From Lutibacter sp. (lineage in GTDB: Bacteria > Bacteroidota > Bacteroidia > Flavobacteriales > Flavobacteriaceae), in NCBI RefSeq assembly GCF_016342705.1, contig NZ_JAEINV010000007.1, positions 62,001-126,000 on the forward strand: a DNA stretch of 64,000 nucleotides, in the 5' to 3' direction. The notes under the pieces were generated by a model. The model was given only the letters and a program-made list of their open reading frames with translations. It did no database searches and was not told the origin of the DNA. How positions within the stretch are numbered: the first letter of the stretch is position 1; each line of letters opens with the position of its first letter. The position numbers and the translations under genes are program-made. Positions 10,076-18,735 of the stretch are shown here, piece after piece.

Positions 10076-10265
10076 AAGATTGTATTTAACATTTTAATAG
10101 AGGTGTTTTGAGTTTTTATTTAAATATAAGCATTAATTATATAATTTTTTTATTTGGAATAGAATCAATCAAAAATTACTTTTTAAAATTATTGCATTCA
10201 TTCAATTTTGAAATTAAAGAGGATAAATAAATCTCATTTCTATCAACTATTTTCTACATCCATTG

Positions 10266-10273
10266 TATATTTG
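10266..10273 (+). promoter_or_regulatory. -7 promoter element of the class I fumarase
   Basis: TATATTTG, matching TAnnTTTG, lies 38 bases before the ATG at 10312. Confidence 0.55.
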
Positions 10274-10311
10274 TAGGAGTTAAAAATTGAATTACAATAA
10301 AATTATATAAA

Positions 10312-11919
10312 ATGTCTGAATTTAAATACCAAAAGCCATTTCCTATAAAAAAGGATACAACAAAATATCGTTTGTTAACTAAAGATCACGTATCTGTAGT
10401 TGATTTTGATGGAAGAAAAATTTTAAAAGTTGCACCTGAAGGACTTGAGTTACTATCACAAGAAGCCTATCACGATGTGTCTTTCTATTTACGTGCAACT
10501 CACTTAAAAAAGTTAGAAACTATTTTAAAAGATCCAGAAGCTACAGATAACGATCGTTTTGTTGCATATACCATGTTATTAAACCAAATGGTAACAGCTG
10601 AAGGAGAATTACCAACTTGCCAAGATACTGGTACCGCAATTTGTGTGGGTAAAAAAGGGGAAGATGTTTATACTGGTGTTGAAGATGCTGAGTACATTTC
10701 AAAAGGAGTGTACAATACTTTCCAAACGGATAATCTTCGTTTTTCGCAAATTGTTCCGTTAACGATGTTAGAAGAGAAAAACTCAGGAAATAACCTTCCT
10801 GCTCAAATTGATATTTATAGCGCAACAGGAAATACATACGAATTTTTATTTATCACAAAAGGTGGTGGATCAGCAAACAAAACATACTTGTATCAAATGA
10901 CCAAGTCTTTGTTAACGGAAGAAAATCTAACCAATTTTGTGAAGAAGCATATTATGGATTTAGGAACTTCTGCTTGTCCTCCGTACCATTTAGCATTTGT
11001 AATTGGTGGAACTTCAGCTGAAGCAAATTTAGCAACTGTAAAAAAGGCGTCAGCTGGTTATTTAGATCATTTACCAACTGAAGGAAACGATGGCGGTCAG
11101 GCTTTTCGTGATCTTGTATGGGAAGAAAAAATCACAAAAATTTGTCAAGAAAGTGGAGTAGGAGCGCAATTTGGCGGAAAATATTTTGTACATGATGTTC
11201 GTGTTATTCGTTTACCTCGTCACGCTGCATCTTGTCCAGTAGGAATGGGTGTTAGTTGCAGTGCCGACCGTAATGTAAAAGGTAAAATCACAGAAGAAGG
11301 AATTTTCTTAGAACAATTAGAAAAAAATCCGTCACAATTTTTACCAAAAGAAGCGCCACACTTAAAGGATGCAGTTGAGTTAGATTTAGATCAACCAATG
11401 GATAAAATACGTGCCGAGCTTTCAAAATATCCTATAAAAACACGTTTCAGTTTAAGAGGAACATTAATTGTTGCTCGAGATATGGCACACGCAAGAATTA
11501 GTGAAATGTTAGCGAATGGTGAAGAAATGCCTCAGTACTTTAAAGATCATCCAGTGTATTATGCAGGACCTGCAAAAACACCAAAAGGAATGGCTTCTGG
11601 AAGTTTTGGACCTACAACAGCAGGGCGAATGGATCCTTACGTAAATGAATTCCAAAAAGCTGGAGGTAGTATGGTAATGGTTGCGAAAGGAAACCGATCT
11701 CAACAAGTAACTGATGCTTGTAAGGCAAATGGAGGTTTTTATCTTGGCTCAATTGGAGGGCCAGCGGCAATTTTAGCGAAAAACAGTATAAAATCTGTTG
11801 AAGTAGTTGATTTCCCAGAATTAGGAATGGAAGCGGTTCGTAAGATTAGAATTGAAGATTTTCCAGCATTTTTATTAGTTGATGATAAAGGGAATGATTT
11901 TTTCGCAGAATTTAAATAG
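10312..11919 (+). CDS. fumA: Fumarate hydratase, class I (iron-sulfur)
   Basis: A 535-residue [4Fe-4S] fumarase catalysing the same reaction as FumC. Three cysteines at 103 (PTCQDTGTA), 222 (SACPPYH) and 316 (GVSCSADRN) keep exactly the spacing (119 and 94) of the cluster ligands C105, C224 and C318 that I recall for E. coli FumA. The alpha and beta domains are fused in one chain, as in FumA/FumB. It is divergent from fumC. In other bacteria the iron enzyme is favoured when iron is plentiful and oxygen low, and FumC under oxidative or iron stress; whether that holds here is inference. Confidence 0.95.
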   Translation: MSEFKYQKPFPIKKDTTKYRLLTKDHVSVVDFDGRKILKVAPEGLELLSQEAYHDVSFYLRATHLKKLETILKDPEATDNDRFVAYTMLLNQMVTAEGELPTCQDTGTAICVGKKGEDVYTGVEDAEYISKGVYNTFQTDNLRFSQIVPLTMLEEKNSGNNLPAQIDIYSATGNTYEFLFITKGGGSANKTYLYQMTKSLLTEENLTNFVKKHIMDLGTSACPPYHLAFVIGGTSAEANLATVKKASAGYLDHLPTEGNDGGQAFRDLVWEEKITKICQESGVGAQFGGKYFVHDVRVIRLPRHAASCPVGMGVSCSADRNVKGKITEEGIFLEQLEKNPSQFLPKEAPHLKDAVELDLDQPMDKIRAELSKYPIKTRFSLRGTLIVARDMAHARISEMLANGEEMPQYFKDHPVYYAGPAKTPKGMASGSFGPTTAGRMDPYVNEFQKAGGSMVMVAKGNRSQQVTDACKANGGFYLGSIGGPAAILAKNSIKSVEVVDFPELGMEAVRKIRIEDFPAFLLVDDKGNDFFAEFK

Positions 11920-11945
11920 TAAATAGAAATCAAAATATATTAATT

Positions 11946-11977
11946 AAAGACACCATATTTTTTTGGTGTCTTTTTTT
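11946..11977 (+). terminator. Terminator of the class I fumarase gene
   Basis: A 10-bp perfect stem (AAAGACACCA with TGGTGTCTTT) with an eight-base T-rich loop, followed by a T run, 27 bases after the stop codon. Confidence 0.85.
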
Positions 11978-12236
11978 GTTTAAAAAGGGATTATGATAAA
12001 GAATAAAATTTTCAATGAGAGTTTTTACAAATGAATAGTTAATTTTCTTTCATTCAATTTATTTAGTTATACAAACCCAATGATCGTAGTTTTAGTTTAC
12101 CTATTTTAAGGAAATTATTTTTTTAAATAGAAGTAAAAATTGAACAAGAAGGGTAGTTGCGTTTTTTTATTGAAATATGATATGAGAAATATCATAAAAA
12201 AATAAAAAGTAGTTATGATTAATTAAAAATAAATAC
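11978..12236. other. Non-coding spacer, nothing recognised
   Basis: Together with the flanking terminator and promoter, this makes a 354-base gap between two plus-strand genes. It is very AT-rich. I find no credible reading frame, tRNA or stable hairpin in it. Confidence 0.5.
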
Positions 12237-12244
12237 TAATTTTG
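12237..12244 (+). promoter_or_regulatory. -7 promoter element of a small membrane protein gene
   Basis: TAATTTTG matches TAnnTTTG and lies 29 bases before the ATG at 12274. It supports the short ORF as a real, separately transcribed gene. Confidence 0.5.
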
Positions 12245-12273
12245 TTAAAAATTAAAAAAACCTTATACAAATT

Positions 12274-12447
12274 ATGGATTTATCTCAGTTTTCAGGATTC
12301 TTAGTATTTTTAGCAATTTTCACCATGGGATTTTGGTTAATGATTTTTTTATTAACATTTGTGATTCCTTATTGGTTAGTGGGTTATTTTAGAGAAGCTT
12401 GGAAATTTAGAAAAGAAGATAAAGCGAAAGCAACAGCAAAAAAATAA
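12274..12447 (+). CDS. Small membrane protein, 57 residues, unknown function
   Basis: A short frame from ATG to TAA encoding 57 residues. Residues about 6-40 are almost entirely hydrophobic and aromatic (FLVFLAIFTMGFWLMIFLL, then FVIPYWLVGYF). That is either one long helix or a tight hairpin broken at the proline. A strongly charged tail follows, rich in Lys, Arg and Glu and ending in AKATAKK. It has no cysteine or catalytic motif. A -7 promoter element lies 29 bases upstream and a strong hairpin terminator 16 bases downstream, so it looks like a complete one-gene unit. I do not recognise the family. Small envelope stress or membrane-complex subunits look like this, but that is only a comparison. 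Confidence 0.7.
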   Translation: MDLSQFSGFLVFLAIFTMGFWLMIFLLTFVIPYWLVGYFREAWKFRKEDKAKATAKK

Positions 12448-12463
12448 TTTTGAAATTATATAT

Positions 12464-12495
12464 AAAAAAAGGGACAATTTAATTGTCCCTTTTTT
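12464..12495. terminator. Bidirectional terminator
   Basis: A near-palindrome with A-tract plus GGGACAAT, a TTA loop and ATTGTCCC plus T-tract. It serves the 57-residue gene on the plus strand and the receptor gene ending at 12499 on the minus strand. Confidence 0.88.
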
Positions 12496-12498
12496 ATT

Positions 12499-14967
12499 TT
12501 ATGCTTTAAACATTTCTTCTTCTCCACCACCTTCAAATCCTTTTGATCTTTCTCTCTTTTTATTTTGATTGAATCTATAGGTAAAGTTCAACAAAATTTG
12601 TCTAGATCTCCATTGAAATTCACTTTTACTAATGGTATTATCTGTATAACTACTTGAATTTCTTTTTCTTGAATTAAGGAGGTCGCTTACGTTTAATGAA
12701 AGCGTTCCTTTTTCATTTAAAATATCTTTACTAAACGCTAAGTTTACAGAAACTATTCCTTCTCTTTTTGAAAATGCTCCTTCTGATGGTCCCATATACA
12801 TTCCGCTTGTTTGCCAATCTATTTTTCCAGGTAAGGTAATTCTAGATTCTAATCTAGTAAACCAGCTAATATCATCTTTATTATAACTTATAGCGTTGTA
12901 AGTTCCTTCGGTAGCTGATTTAAAAAAGTTAAAACTATTGGTTAGTTTCCACCATTTTAATGGATTGTAATTTGTAGTAAATTCAAAGCCATATCTATCT
13001 TGAGAACTTAAATTAATAGGTGTTCTAATAATTACTAAAGTTTGCTCATTATCAACATCTCTTAAACTTTCGGTTTCTACCCACTCAATGTTGTTTATTG
13101 TGTGCTGATAATATACAGATGAGTTTAAGGTAATTTTATTCCATTTTTTTAAATACCCAAAATCAAAAGAGTTTGTATATGTTGGGTCTAAATAAATATT
13201 TCCTTTTCTAATATATGTTTTACTAGTTCTTGTTTCAAAAGGATTTAGGTAAAAACTACGCGGCCTACTTAATCTTCTACTATAGCCTAACGTTATATTT
13301 TCAGAATCACTAAATTCTAAGCCCAAATTAACGGTTGGAAATAATTCGGTGAAATTTTCAGTAAAACTGTCATTTGTTTGAATTAGTTTTATTGTCCTAT
13401 CCGTATTTTCTAATCTTAAACCTAATAAATAAGAAAATTTATTAATTTTTTGCCCGTATTGTGAGTAAGCAGCGAATACATTCTGTTGAAAATCTAATGT
13501 GTTTGAAAAGTCTAGATTATTAGTGTATACATTATTTTCATATTCTTCTAATAAATAATCGGTTACCTGGTTGTTTAAATCAGCATTCACACCAAATTCA
13601 AATTGTGTATTTTCATTTATTGGAAGAACATAATCTGCTTTAACCAAAACATCTTCAGATTCTTCGTTTGTAAAACTTCTTTCTAAAGTGTTTTCATCAA
13701 CAATTCCAAAATTATCTTCTTCATAAATGTTACTTTTATTGTCTTCATTACTTTTACCATATCTAAAATCGAATGTTAATTTATGACCATCTTTTTTAAA
13801 GTCTTTGGTTAAGTTTAAGGTGTATTCTAATGTTTTATCTTTTTCAGTATCATCTTCCAATCTATAATTTTCAACCAATAAATTGTTTAATATATTATAC
13901 TCTTTTCTTGTATTTGTTGATGAATCATCTCCATCTGAAGTTCTATATAAAACAGTTCCAGTTAATGAAGTTTTGTCATTAATATAATATTCCAAACCGA
14001 ATTGAGAATTAAAACGGTTGTTATTTCTGTTATATTTAGTATTTTCATTTACATATTTTGGGGCATCATCTATAGGGTTTTTATAGGTTACATCGGTGTT
14101 AGATTTCCCAGGTGAATTATTATAGTTATAACCGAAATTTGTAAAATAATTAACTTTGTTTGTTCTGTAATTTAAGTTTGCAGAAGCTCCAAAATAATCA
14201 GGATTTCCAGCAGTTGCAGTAAAGGAGCTGTTAAAACCTTGCGCTTTTCCTTTACGTAAAATAATATTTAAAATTCCAGCAGTTCCTTCAGCATCATAAC
14301 GTGCCGATGGACTAGTAATTACTTCTACTTTTTCTATAGCATCTGCGGGAAGTTGGCGCAACGCGTCTGTACCACTTAAACCAACTAAACCAGATGGTTT
14401 TCCGTTGATTAAAATCCGTACGTTTTCATTTCCACGTAAACTTACGTTTCCTTCTACATCTACAGAAACTGATGGAACATTATCTAAAACATCAGATGCA
14501 GTTCCACCTTTTACGGTCATATCTTTACCTACGTTGTATATTTTTTTGTCCAATCTAATTTCAACAGTACTTTTTTCGGCAATTATTTCAACTTCATTTA
14601 AAGATTCTGCATTTATTTCTAATAAAATAGTTCCTAAATTTAAATCTTGTTTTATTTCTCTATTTTTAAAAGTTTTGGTTTTAAAAGAAATAAATTCAAT
14701 AGAAATATCATAAGAGCCTTTAGAAACTTGGATTTCAAATTTTCCATTTTGGTCTGTTATTCCACCTGTAATTGCTTTACCATTTAAAGGAGTTAAAATA
14801 ATAGTTGCGTATTCTAATTCTTGTTTTGTCTCAGCATCTAAAACTATTCCCGAAACTGAATATTGTTGAATTGCTGTATTTTTAGCTTGAGGACTTTTAT
14901 TTCCAGAATTTTGGGCAATACCAATAAAGGAAATAAAGCAAAAAGTTAAAAGGATGAATTTTTTCAT
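12499..14967 (-). CDS. Outer membrane beta-barrel receptor with CarboxypepD_reg-like and plug domains (paralogue A)
   Basis: An 822-residue TonB-receptor-like protein. It has a signal peptide (about 1-18, ending GIAQ), a carboxypeptidase-regulatory-like domain (about 38-120), a plug domain (about 135-245, with SVSVDVEGNVSLRGN and ILINGKPSG) and a long beta-barrel ending in NFTYRFNQ. It belongs to the Bacteroidota outer membrane beta-barrel receptor group that lacks a SusD partner. It is paralogous to the gene at 15566: the two share domain order and many segments, such as NIPSV and FTYRFNQ. The ligand is unknown. A -7 box lies 26 bases upstream at 14994. The barrel is rich in Asn, Thr and Tyr, as expected. 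Confidence 0.9.
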   Translation of the reverse strand: MKKFILLTFCFISFIGIAQNSGNKSPQAKNTAIQQYSVSGIVLDAETKQELEYATIILTPLNGKAITGGITDQNGKFEIQVSKGSYDISIEFISFKTKTFKNREIKQDLNLGTILLEINAESLNEVEIIAEKSTVEIRLDKKIYNVGKDMTVKGGTASDVLDNVPSVSVDVEGNVSLRGNENVRILINGKPSGLVGLSGTDALRQLPADAIEKVEVITSPSARYDAEGTAGILNIILRKGKAQGFNSSFTATAGNPDYFGASANLNYRTNKVNYFTNFGYNYNNSPGKSNTDVTYKNPIDDAPKYVNENTKYNRNNNRFNSQFGLEYYINDKTSLTGTVLYRTSDGDDSSTNTRKEYNILNNLLVENYRLEDDTEKDKTLEYTLNLTKDFKKDGHKLTFDFRYGKSNEDNKSNIYEEDNFGIVDENTLERSFTNEESEDVLVKADYVLPINENTQFEFGVNADLNNQVTDYLLEEYENNVYTNNLDFSNTLDFQQNVFAAYSQYGQKINKFSYLLGLRLENTDRTIKLIQTNDSFTENFTELFPTVNLGLEFSDSENITLGYSRRLSRPRSFYLNPFETRTSKTYIRKGNIYLDPTYTNSFDFGYLKKWNKITLNSSVYYQHTINNIEWVETESLRDVDNEQTLVIIRTPINLSSQDRYGFEFTTNYNPLKWWKLTNSFNFFKSATEGTYNAISYNKDDISWFTRLESRITLPGKIDWQTSGMYMGPSEGAFSKREGIVSVNLAFSKDILNEKGTLSLNVSDLLNSRKRNSSSYTDNTISKSEFQWRSRQILLNFTYRFNQNKKRERSKGFEGGGEEEMFKA

Positions 14968-14993
14968 TGATTTTTAAGTTATAGTTTATGGTA

Positions 14994-15001
14994 CAAATAT
15001 A
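14994..15001 (-). promoter_or_regulatory. -7 promoter element of receptor paralogue A
   Basis: It reads TATATTTG on the minus strand, 26 bases before the ATG at 14967. Confidence 0.55.
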
Positions 15002-15114
15002 CTTTATGTGTTAGTACTTATATGTTAACGAGTGTTAATGATATCAAACAGCTTTTTAAGTAAATATGTTATAAATTAAAATTTTTAATAGGTTGATATT
15101 AAATTAGATATGTG

Positions 15115-15164
15115 AATAAATAACAAAAATCATCAAGAATGCTTGATGATTTTTGTTATTTATT
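15115..15164 (-). terminator. Long perfect hairpin downstream of arsC
   Basis: Two 23-base arms (15115-15137 and 15142-15164) are perfectly complementary around the four-base loop AATG. The core is ATCATCAAG/CTTGATGAT with flanking A and T tracts. It starts 23 bases after the arsC stop, the right place for an arsC terminator, and separates arsC from the promoter of receptor paralogue A. Its stem is longer than any other terminator in the window. Confidence 0.75.
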
Positions 15165-15187
15165 ATTGTTAAAAAAAAACTAAAATT

Positions 15188-15526
15188 TTAAAGTAAAGTT
15201 TTTATAATTTCAGGCGGACGCCCAATTACTGCTTTTCCGTTATTTATAACGATAGGTCTTTCTATTAATTTTGGATTTTCAGCCATTGCATTTATAATTT
15301 CAGTATCAGAAAGTGTTTTTCCTTTGAAGTTTGCTTTCCAAATTGCTTCATTTTTTCGAACTAAATCTATAGGTTTAATACCTAATAATTTAATAATTTC
15401 TGTTAGCTCTTGCTCCGTAATAGGATTTTGTAAATATTGAATTGTTTCAAATTTTATTTTTGAAGCTTCTAAAATAGCCAAACCTTCTCGGCTTTTACTA
15501 CAACGTGGATTGTGATAAATTTTCAT
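15188..15526 (-). CDS. arsC: Arsenate reductase, glutaredoxin-coupled ArsC family
   Basis: A 112-residue protein of the ArsC/Spx thioredoxin-fold family. The catalytic loop has Cys9 (YHNPRCSKSREG) and the C-terminal segment RPIVINNGKAVIGRPP matches the arsenate-binding Arg region of ArsC rather than Spx. It would reduce arsenate to arsenite using glutathione/glutaredoxin-like thiols. I start it at 15526: an in-frame ATG at 15544 overlaps the -7 element at 15542-15549 and would lie upstream of the transcript. It sits between two paralogous outer membrane receptor genes with no arsR, arsB or acr3 nearby, so a role other than resistance (thiol redox) is also possible. Confidence 0.88.
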   Translation of the reverse strand: MKIYHNPRCSKSREGLAILEASKIKFETIQYLQNPITEQELTEIIKLLGIKPIDLVRKNEAIWKANFKGKTLSDTEIINAMAENPKLIERPIVINNGKAVIGRPPEIIKTLL

Positions 15527-15541
15527 GGAGTTATTTTTTTG

Positions 15542-15549
15542 CAAAGGTA
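15542..15549 (-). promoter_or_regulatory. -7 promoter element of arsC
   Basis: It reads TACCTTTG on the minus strand, 15 bases before the preferred ATG at 15526. It decides the start codon choice. Confidence 0.6.
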
Positions 15550-15565
15550 CAGCTAAAATAAAAAT

Positions 15566-17956
15566 TTAGTAATTAGGTTTTGTCTCTTTTTTATCAAAGT
15601 CTATTTTTCTATCTTTTTTAGTTTGGTTAAATCTGTAGGTAAACGATAAAATAATAGTGCTGTATTTGTTTTCAATGATACTATTTGAAAAATAATTGGT
15701 ATCAAACCTATCTCTATTTGTAGTTTTAGATTTAAATAAATCATCAACACTTAAGCTAATGGAGGCATCTTTATTAAATATATCTTTATTTATAGCTGCA
15801 CTTGCGTAAGTGTAAGCTTTCCTATTAAAATATAATGCATTAGATGCTAATTGATGCTTGGCATTAATTTGAAAATCAAAAATATTTGGAATTTTAACTT
15901 GTGTAAGTAAACCAACAGCACCAATTAAATTTTTATGATTGTAGTTTTTAGTAATAGTTTGGTTAGCGTCATTTACAGTTTCAAAAATACCTGATTGGTC
16001 AAAGTTTACCAATAAAATATTTCCATTAAAATTAAGGTAATTATTAACTTTATAAGTTGCAGTTAAATTTAAACCGTAATAATCAACTTTACCTACATTA
16101 TATGGTTTTGTAATTAATTTGTTGATGCCGTTTATTTGTTCACCGGTTTCATAGGTTACATTTTCCCACCAACTTTTATATCGATTAAAAAATAGGTTGG
16201 GTGAAACACTTATTTTTTCACCTGAAAAGTTGTAATAAAAACTTGCCATATATATATCAACAGGATTAATCTTTTCGTTTCCAATATAGGAAGATGTTTC
16301 ACTAATTTTTTCTTCATATGGTTGTAAAACTTCTGGTGCAATTCTTTGAATTCCTGTTCTATAACTTACACCAATACTGTTGGCATCGTTAATGGTATAA
16401 TCAATAGAACCAGAAGGAAATAAGTTGTTTTGGTTTTTATGTTGGATAACATTTAAACTCAAATAATCAATAGATGATTCTTGAAATTCACCACGTAAAC
16501 CTGCCGTAAAATAAAATTTATTGGCTTCGTATTCAAAATCAATAAAAGTACTATGTATATTTTCAGAATAATCTAAATCATTATGTATAGCTGTTCCTTT
16601 GTAGATAAAAGGAATTTTACCAAACTCACCTTCATAACCAATAGTGTATAAAAAAGAGTCTCCAATTGGATTTATATAGCTAATATCAAAGATTGTATTT
16701 TCAAGCGCATTTTTTTGTTCATAAATTTCATCAGTAAAATTGGAGTTTGAATTGTTTATGGCATTGTTTTCTGTTTCAGTATCTTTCATAAAACTAAAAC
16801 TAGCGGTTAATTCCCTACCTTCTTTTTTAAAATCATGCTCAAAATTAACAATAAATTCCATAATTTCATTTGGGAACTCACTAGTATAATTTCTCTTATT
16901 ACTGGCGGTTACTTGTTGGTTAGCGTTTAAAAATTCTGAATCTGTTATGCTAAAACTGTTTTTATTTAAATTTGAATAATTTAAAGTTGTAGTAAGTGTT
17001 GTTTTTTTTGTTAAATAATAATCGGCGCCAATAGTTGTAACAAATCCTTTATTTTTACTACTAAACTCACTTTTTTCATTTAAAAAAGCACTGGTAACTC
17101 CATTATTAAAATATTCATTTTTTGATGTTGAAGTTAAAATTGGGTTGCTGCTATAGTAAGAAGTATTGGTGAAAAAATTCACGTATTTAGATTTGTGATT
17201 TAACGTTAATAAACCTCCATAATAATCTTTAAATCCTCCAGAAACAGTTATTGAAGCATTTAGTCCTTCATCTTTTCCTTTTTTTAGAATAATATTAATA
17301 ATCCCTGTAGCAGTTGCTTTATATTTTGCACCTGGGTTTGTAAGCACTTCAACTTTTTCAATAGAACCTGCAGGTAGTGCTTTTAAAGCTTCTGCTTTTG
17401 TCATACTTGAAGTTCGTCCGTTAATCATAACAGTTACATCACTTTGGCCTCTTAAAGTAACAGCACCATCAGAATCTACGTTTACAGAAGGAATGTTGTT
17501 TAATATTTGAGTAGCGGTACTTCCAGCAGCAGATAAATCTCTATCAACATTAAATACCATCTTATTTGATTTAAAATCGATAGCTTTTTTTTCTGAAATC
17601 ACTTCAATTTCATTTAAAAACTCTGTATCCAATTCTAAAAATATAACACCAACATTAAGGTCTCTTGAAATGGTTGAAATATTCAGTTGTTTAGATTTAT
17701 AGGATAGAAATTCAACTGTAGCATAATAATTTCCTTCTTTTACATCAATGGTAAAATTCCCTTTTGAATTAGTAATTGCTCCACATTTTATTTGTATAGA
17801 ATCACTATCTTTAAAAATGATGGTGGCATATTCAAGAGGTTTTTTTGTTTCAGCATCTAAAACTTTACCTGAAATAGTATAAATTGGTGATATGCTCTTT
17901 TGACTAAAAAGAAATATAGGAGTTATTAAGATAAGCAGTAAAATTACTTTTCTCAT
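15566..17956 (-). CDS. Outer membrane beta-barrel receptor with CarboxypepD_reg-like and plug domains (paralogue B)
   Basis: A 796-residue protein of the same architecture as the gene at 12499: signal peptide (about 1-18, ILITPIFLFSQ), CarboxypepD_reg-like domain (about 27-110), plug (about 125-235 with SVNVDSDGAVTLRGQ and VMINGRTS) and a beta-barrel ending SFTYRFNQ. The last residues are charged (KKDRKIDFDKKE). The two receptors have clearly diverged in the barrel, which suggests an old duplication with different ligands, yet they stay neighbours with arsC between them. No SusD-like or TonB/ExbB gene is in the window. The substrate is unknown. Confidence 0.88.
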   Translation of the reverse strand: MRKVILLLILITPIFLFSQKSISPIYTISGKVLDAETKKPLEYATIIFKDSDSIQIKCGAITNSKGNFTIDVKEGNYYATVEFLSYKSKQLNISTISRDLNVGVIFLELDTEFLNEIEVISEKKAIDFKSNKMVFNVDRDLSAAGSTATQILNNIPSVNVDSDGAVTLRGQSDVTVMINGRTSSMTKAEALKALPAGSIEKVEVLTNPGAKYKATATGIINIILKKGKDEGLNASITVSGGFKDYYGGLLTLNHKSKYVNFFTNTSYYSSNPILTSTSKNEYFNNGVTSAFLNEKSEFSSKNKGFVTTIGADYYLTKKTTLTTTLNYSNLNKNSFSITDSEFLNANQQVTASNKRNYTSEFPNEIMEFIVNFEHDFKKEGRELTASFSFMKDTETENNAINNSNSNFTDEIYEQKNALENTIFDISYINPIGDSFLYTIGYEGEFGKIPFIYKGTAIHNDLDYSENIHSTFIDFEYEANKFYFTAGLRGEFQESSIDYLSLNVIQHKNQNNLFPSGSIDYTINDANSIGVSYRTGIQRIAPEVLQPYEEKISETSSYIGNEKINPVDIYMASFYYNFSGEKISVSPNLFFNRYKSWWENVTYETGEQINGINKLITKPYNVGKVDYYGLNLTATYKVNNYLNFNGNILLVNFDQSGIFETVNDANQTITKNYNHKNLIGAVGLLTQVKIPNIFDFQINAKHQLASNALYFNRKAYTYASAAINKDIFNKDASISLSVDDLFKSKTTNRDRFDTNYFSNSIIENKYSTIILSFTYRFNQTKKDRKIDFDKKETKPNY

Positions 17957-18109
17957 AATTTACAAGTTATTTAATTCACAACAATTTTTGGTATCATTAA
18001 AATAATGATAAATTAATCTTTATTCGCGATAAAAATACAAAATATTGTTAATAAACAACGCTTTATGTGTTAAAAAATACTGTTTATTGTTGATAAAGTA
18101 AAAATATTG

Positions 18110-18730
18110 TTAAATATTAATTTGAAGTAATTGTAACTTATTTAATAAATCCTTGTTTGTTTGGTAATGAATGCTATTTATTTTTAACTTTTTTGCAGCC
18201 TCACAATTTTCAAAATTATCATCAATAAATATTGCTTCTTCAGGATTTACATTAAAACGATTTAATAAAATGTTATAAATTAAAGGATATGGTTTTCTTG
18301 TTTTTTCTATTCCAGAAACAACTACGCCATCAAAATCTTCAAAAAAAGGAAATAATTCTATTGCTTTATTCCATTTTTCAGCGCTCCAATTCGTAAGTGC
18401 ATAAACTTTATAATTCCCTGAAGATTTTAATTTTTTAAAGAGTTCTACGTTTTCTTTAATTGGTCCTGATAGCATTTGTGTCCAATCTTTATAAAATAAT
18501 TTTATTAGATTTTCATATTCAGGAAATTCAGCAATTTTAATTTTTTCGCCTTCAGCAATAGTTCTTCCTGCATCTTGTTCCATATTCCAATCAGGAGTAC
18601 AAACATTTTTTAAAAACCACTGTACTTTTTCTTCATCTCCATTAAAAGCTTTTCTGTATACATATTCAGGTTTCCAATCAACCAAAACGCCTCCTAAATC
18701 AAAAATTATAGTATTTATTTTCCTTTTCAT
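18110..18730 (-). CDS. HAD superfamily phosphatase (subfamily IA, YihX-like)
   Basis: A 206-residue HAD hydrolase. Motif I is FDLGGVLVDW (nucleophile Asp at about 11; the usual second Asp is replaced by Gly, as in YihX-like enzymes). Motif II is ALTNWS (about 116-121), the motif III Lys is in KTRKPYP (about 144-150), and motif IV is IFIDDNFENC (about 168-177). Known relatives act on sugar phosphates such as glucose 1-phosphate. It starts 5 bases after the prfB stop on the same strand, so it is probably the second gene of that transcript. The substrate cannot be read from sequence. Confidence 0.85.
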   Translation of the reverse strand: MKRKINTIIFDLGGVLVDWKPEYVYRKAFNGDEEKVQWFLKNVCTPDWNMEQDAGRTIAEGEKIKIAEFPEYENLIKLFYKDWTQMLSGPIKENVELFKKLKSSGNYKVYALTNWSAEKWNKAIELFPFFEDFDGVVVSGIEKTRKPYPLIYNILLNRFNVNPEEAIFIDDNFENCEAAKKLKINSIHYQTNKDLLNKLQLLQINI

Positions 18731-18735
18731 AGTAA

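Noticed and set aside
15188-15526. Arsenic resistance operon
   Set aside because: There is no arsR, arsB, acr3 or arsM nearby; arsC has its own promoter and terminator.
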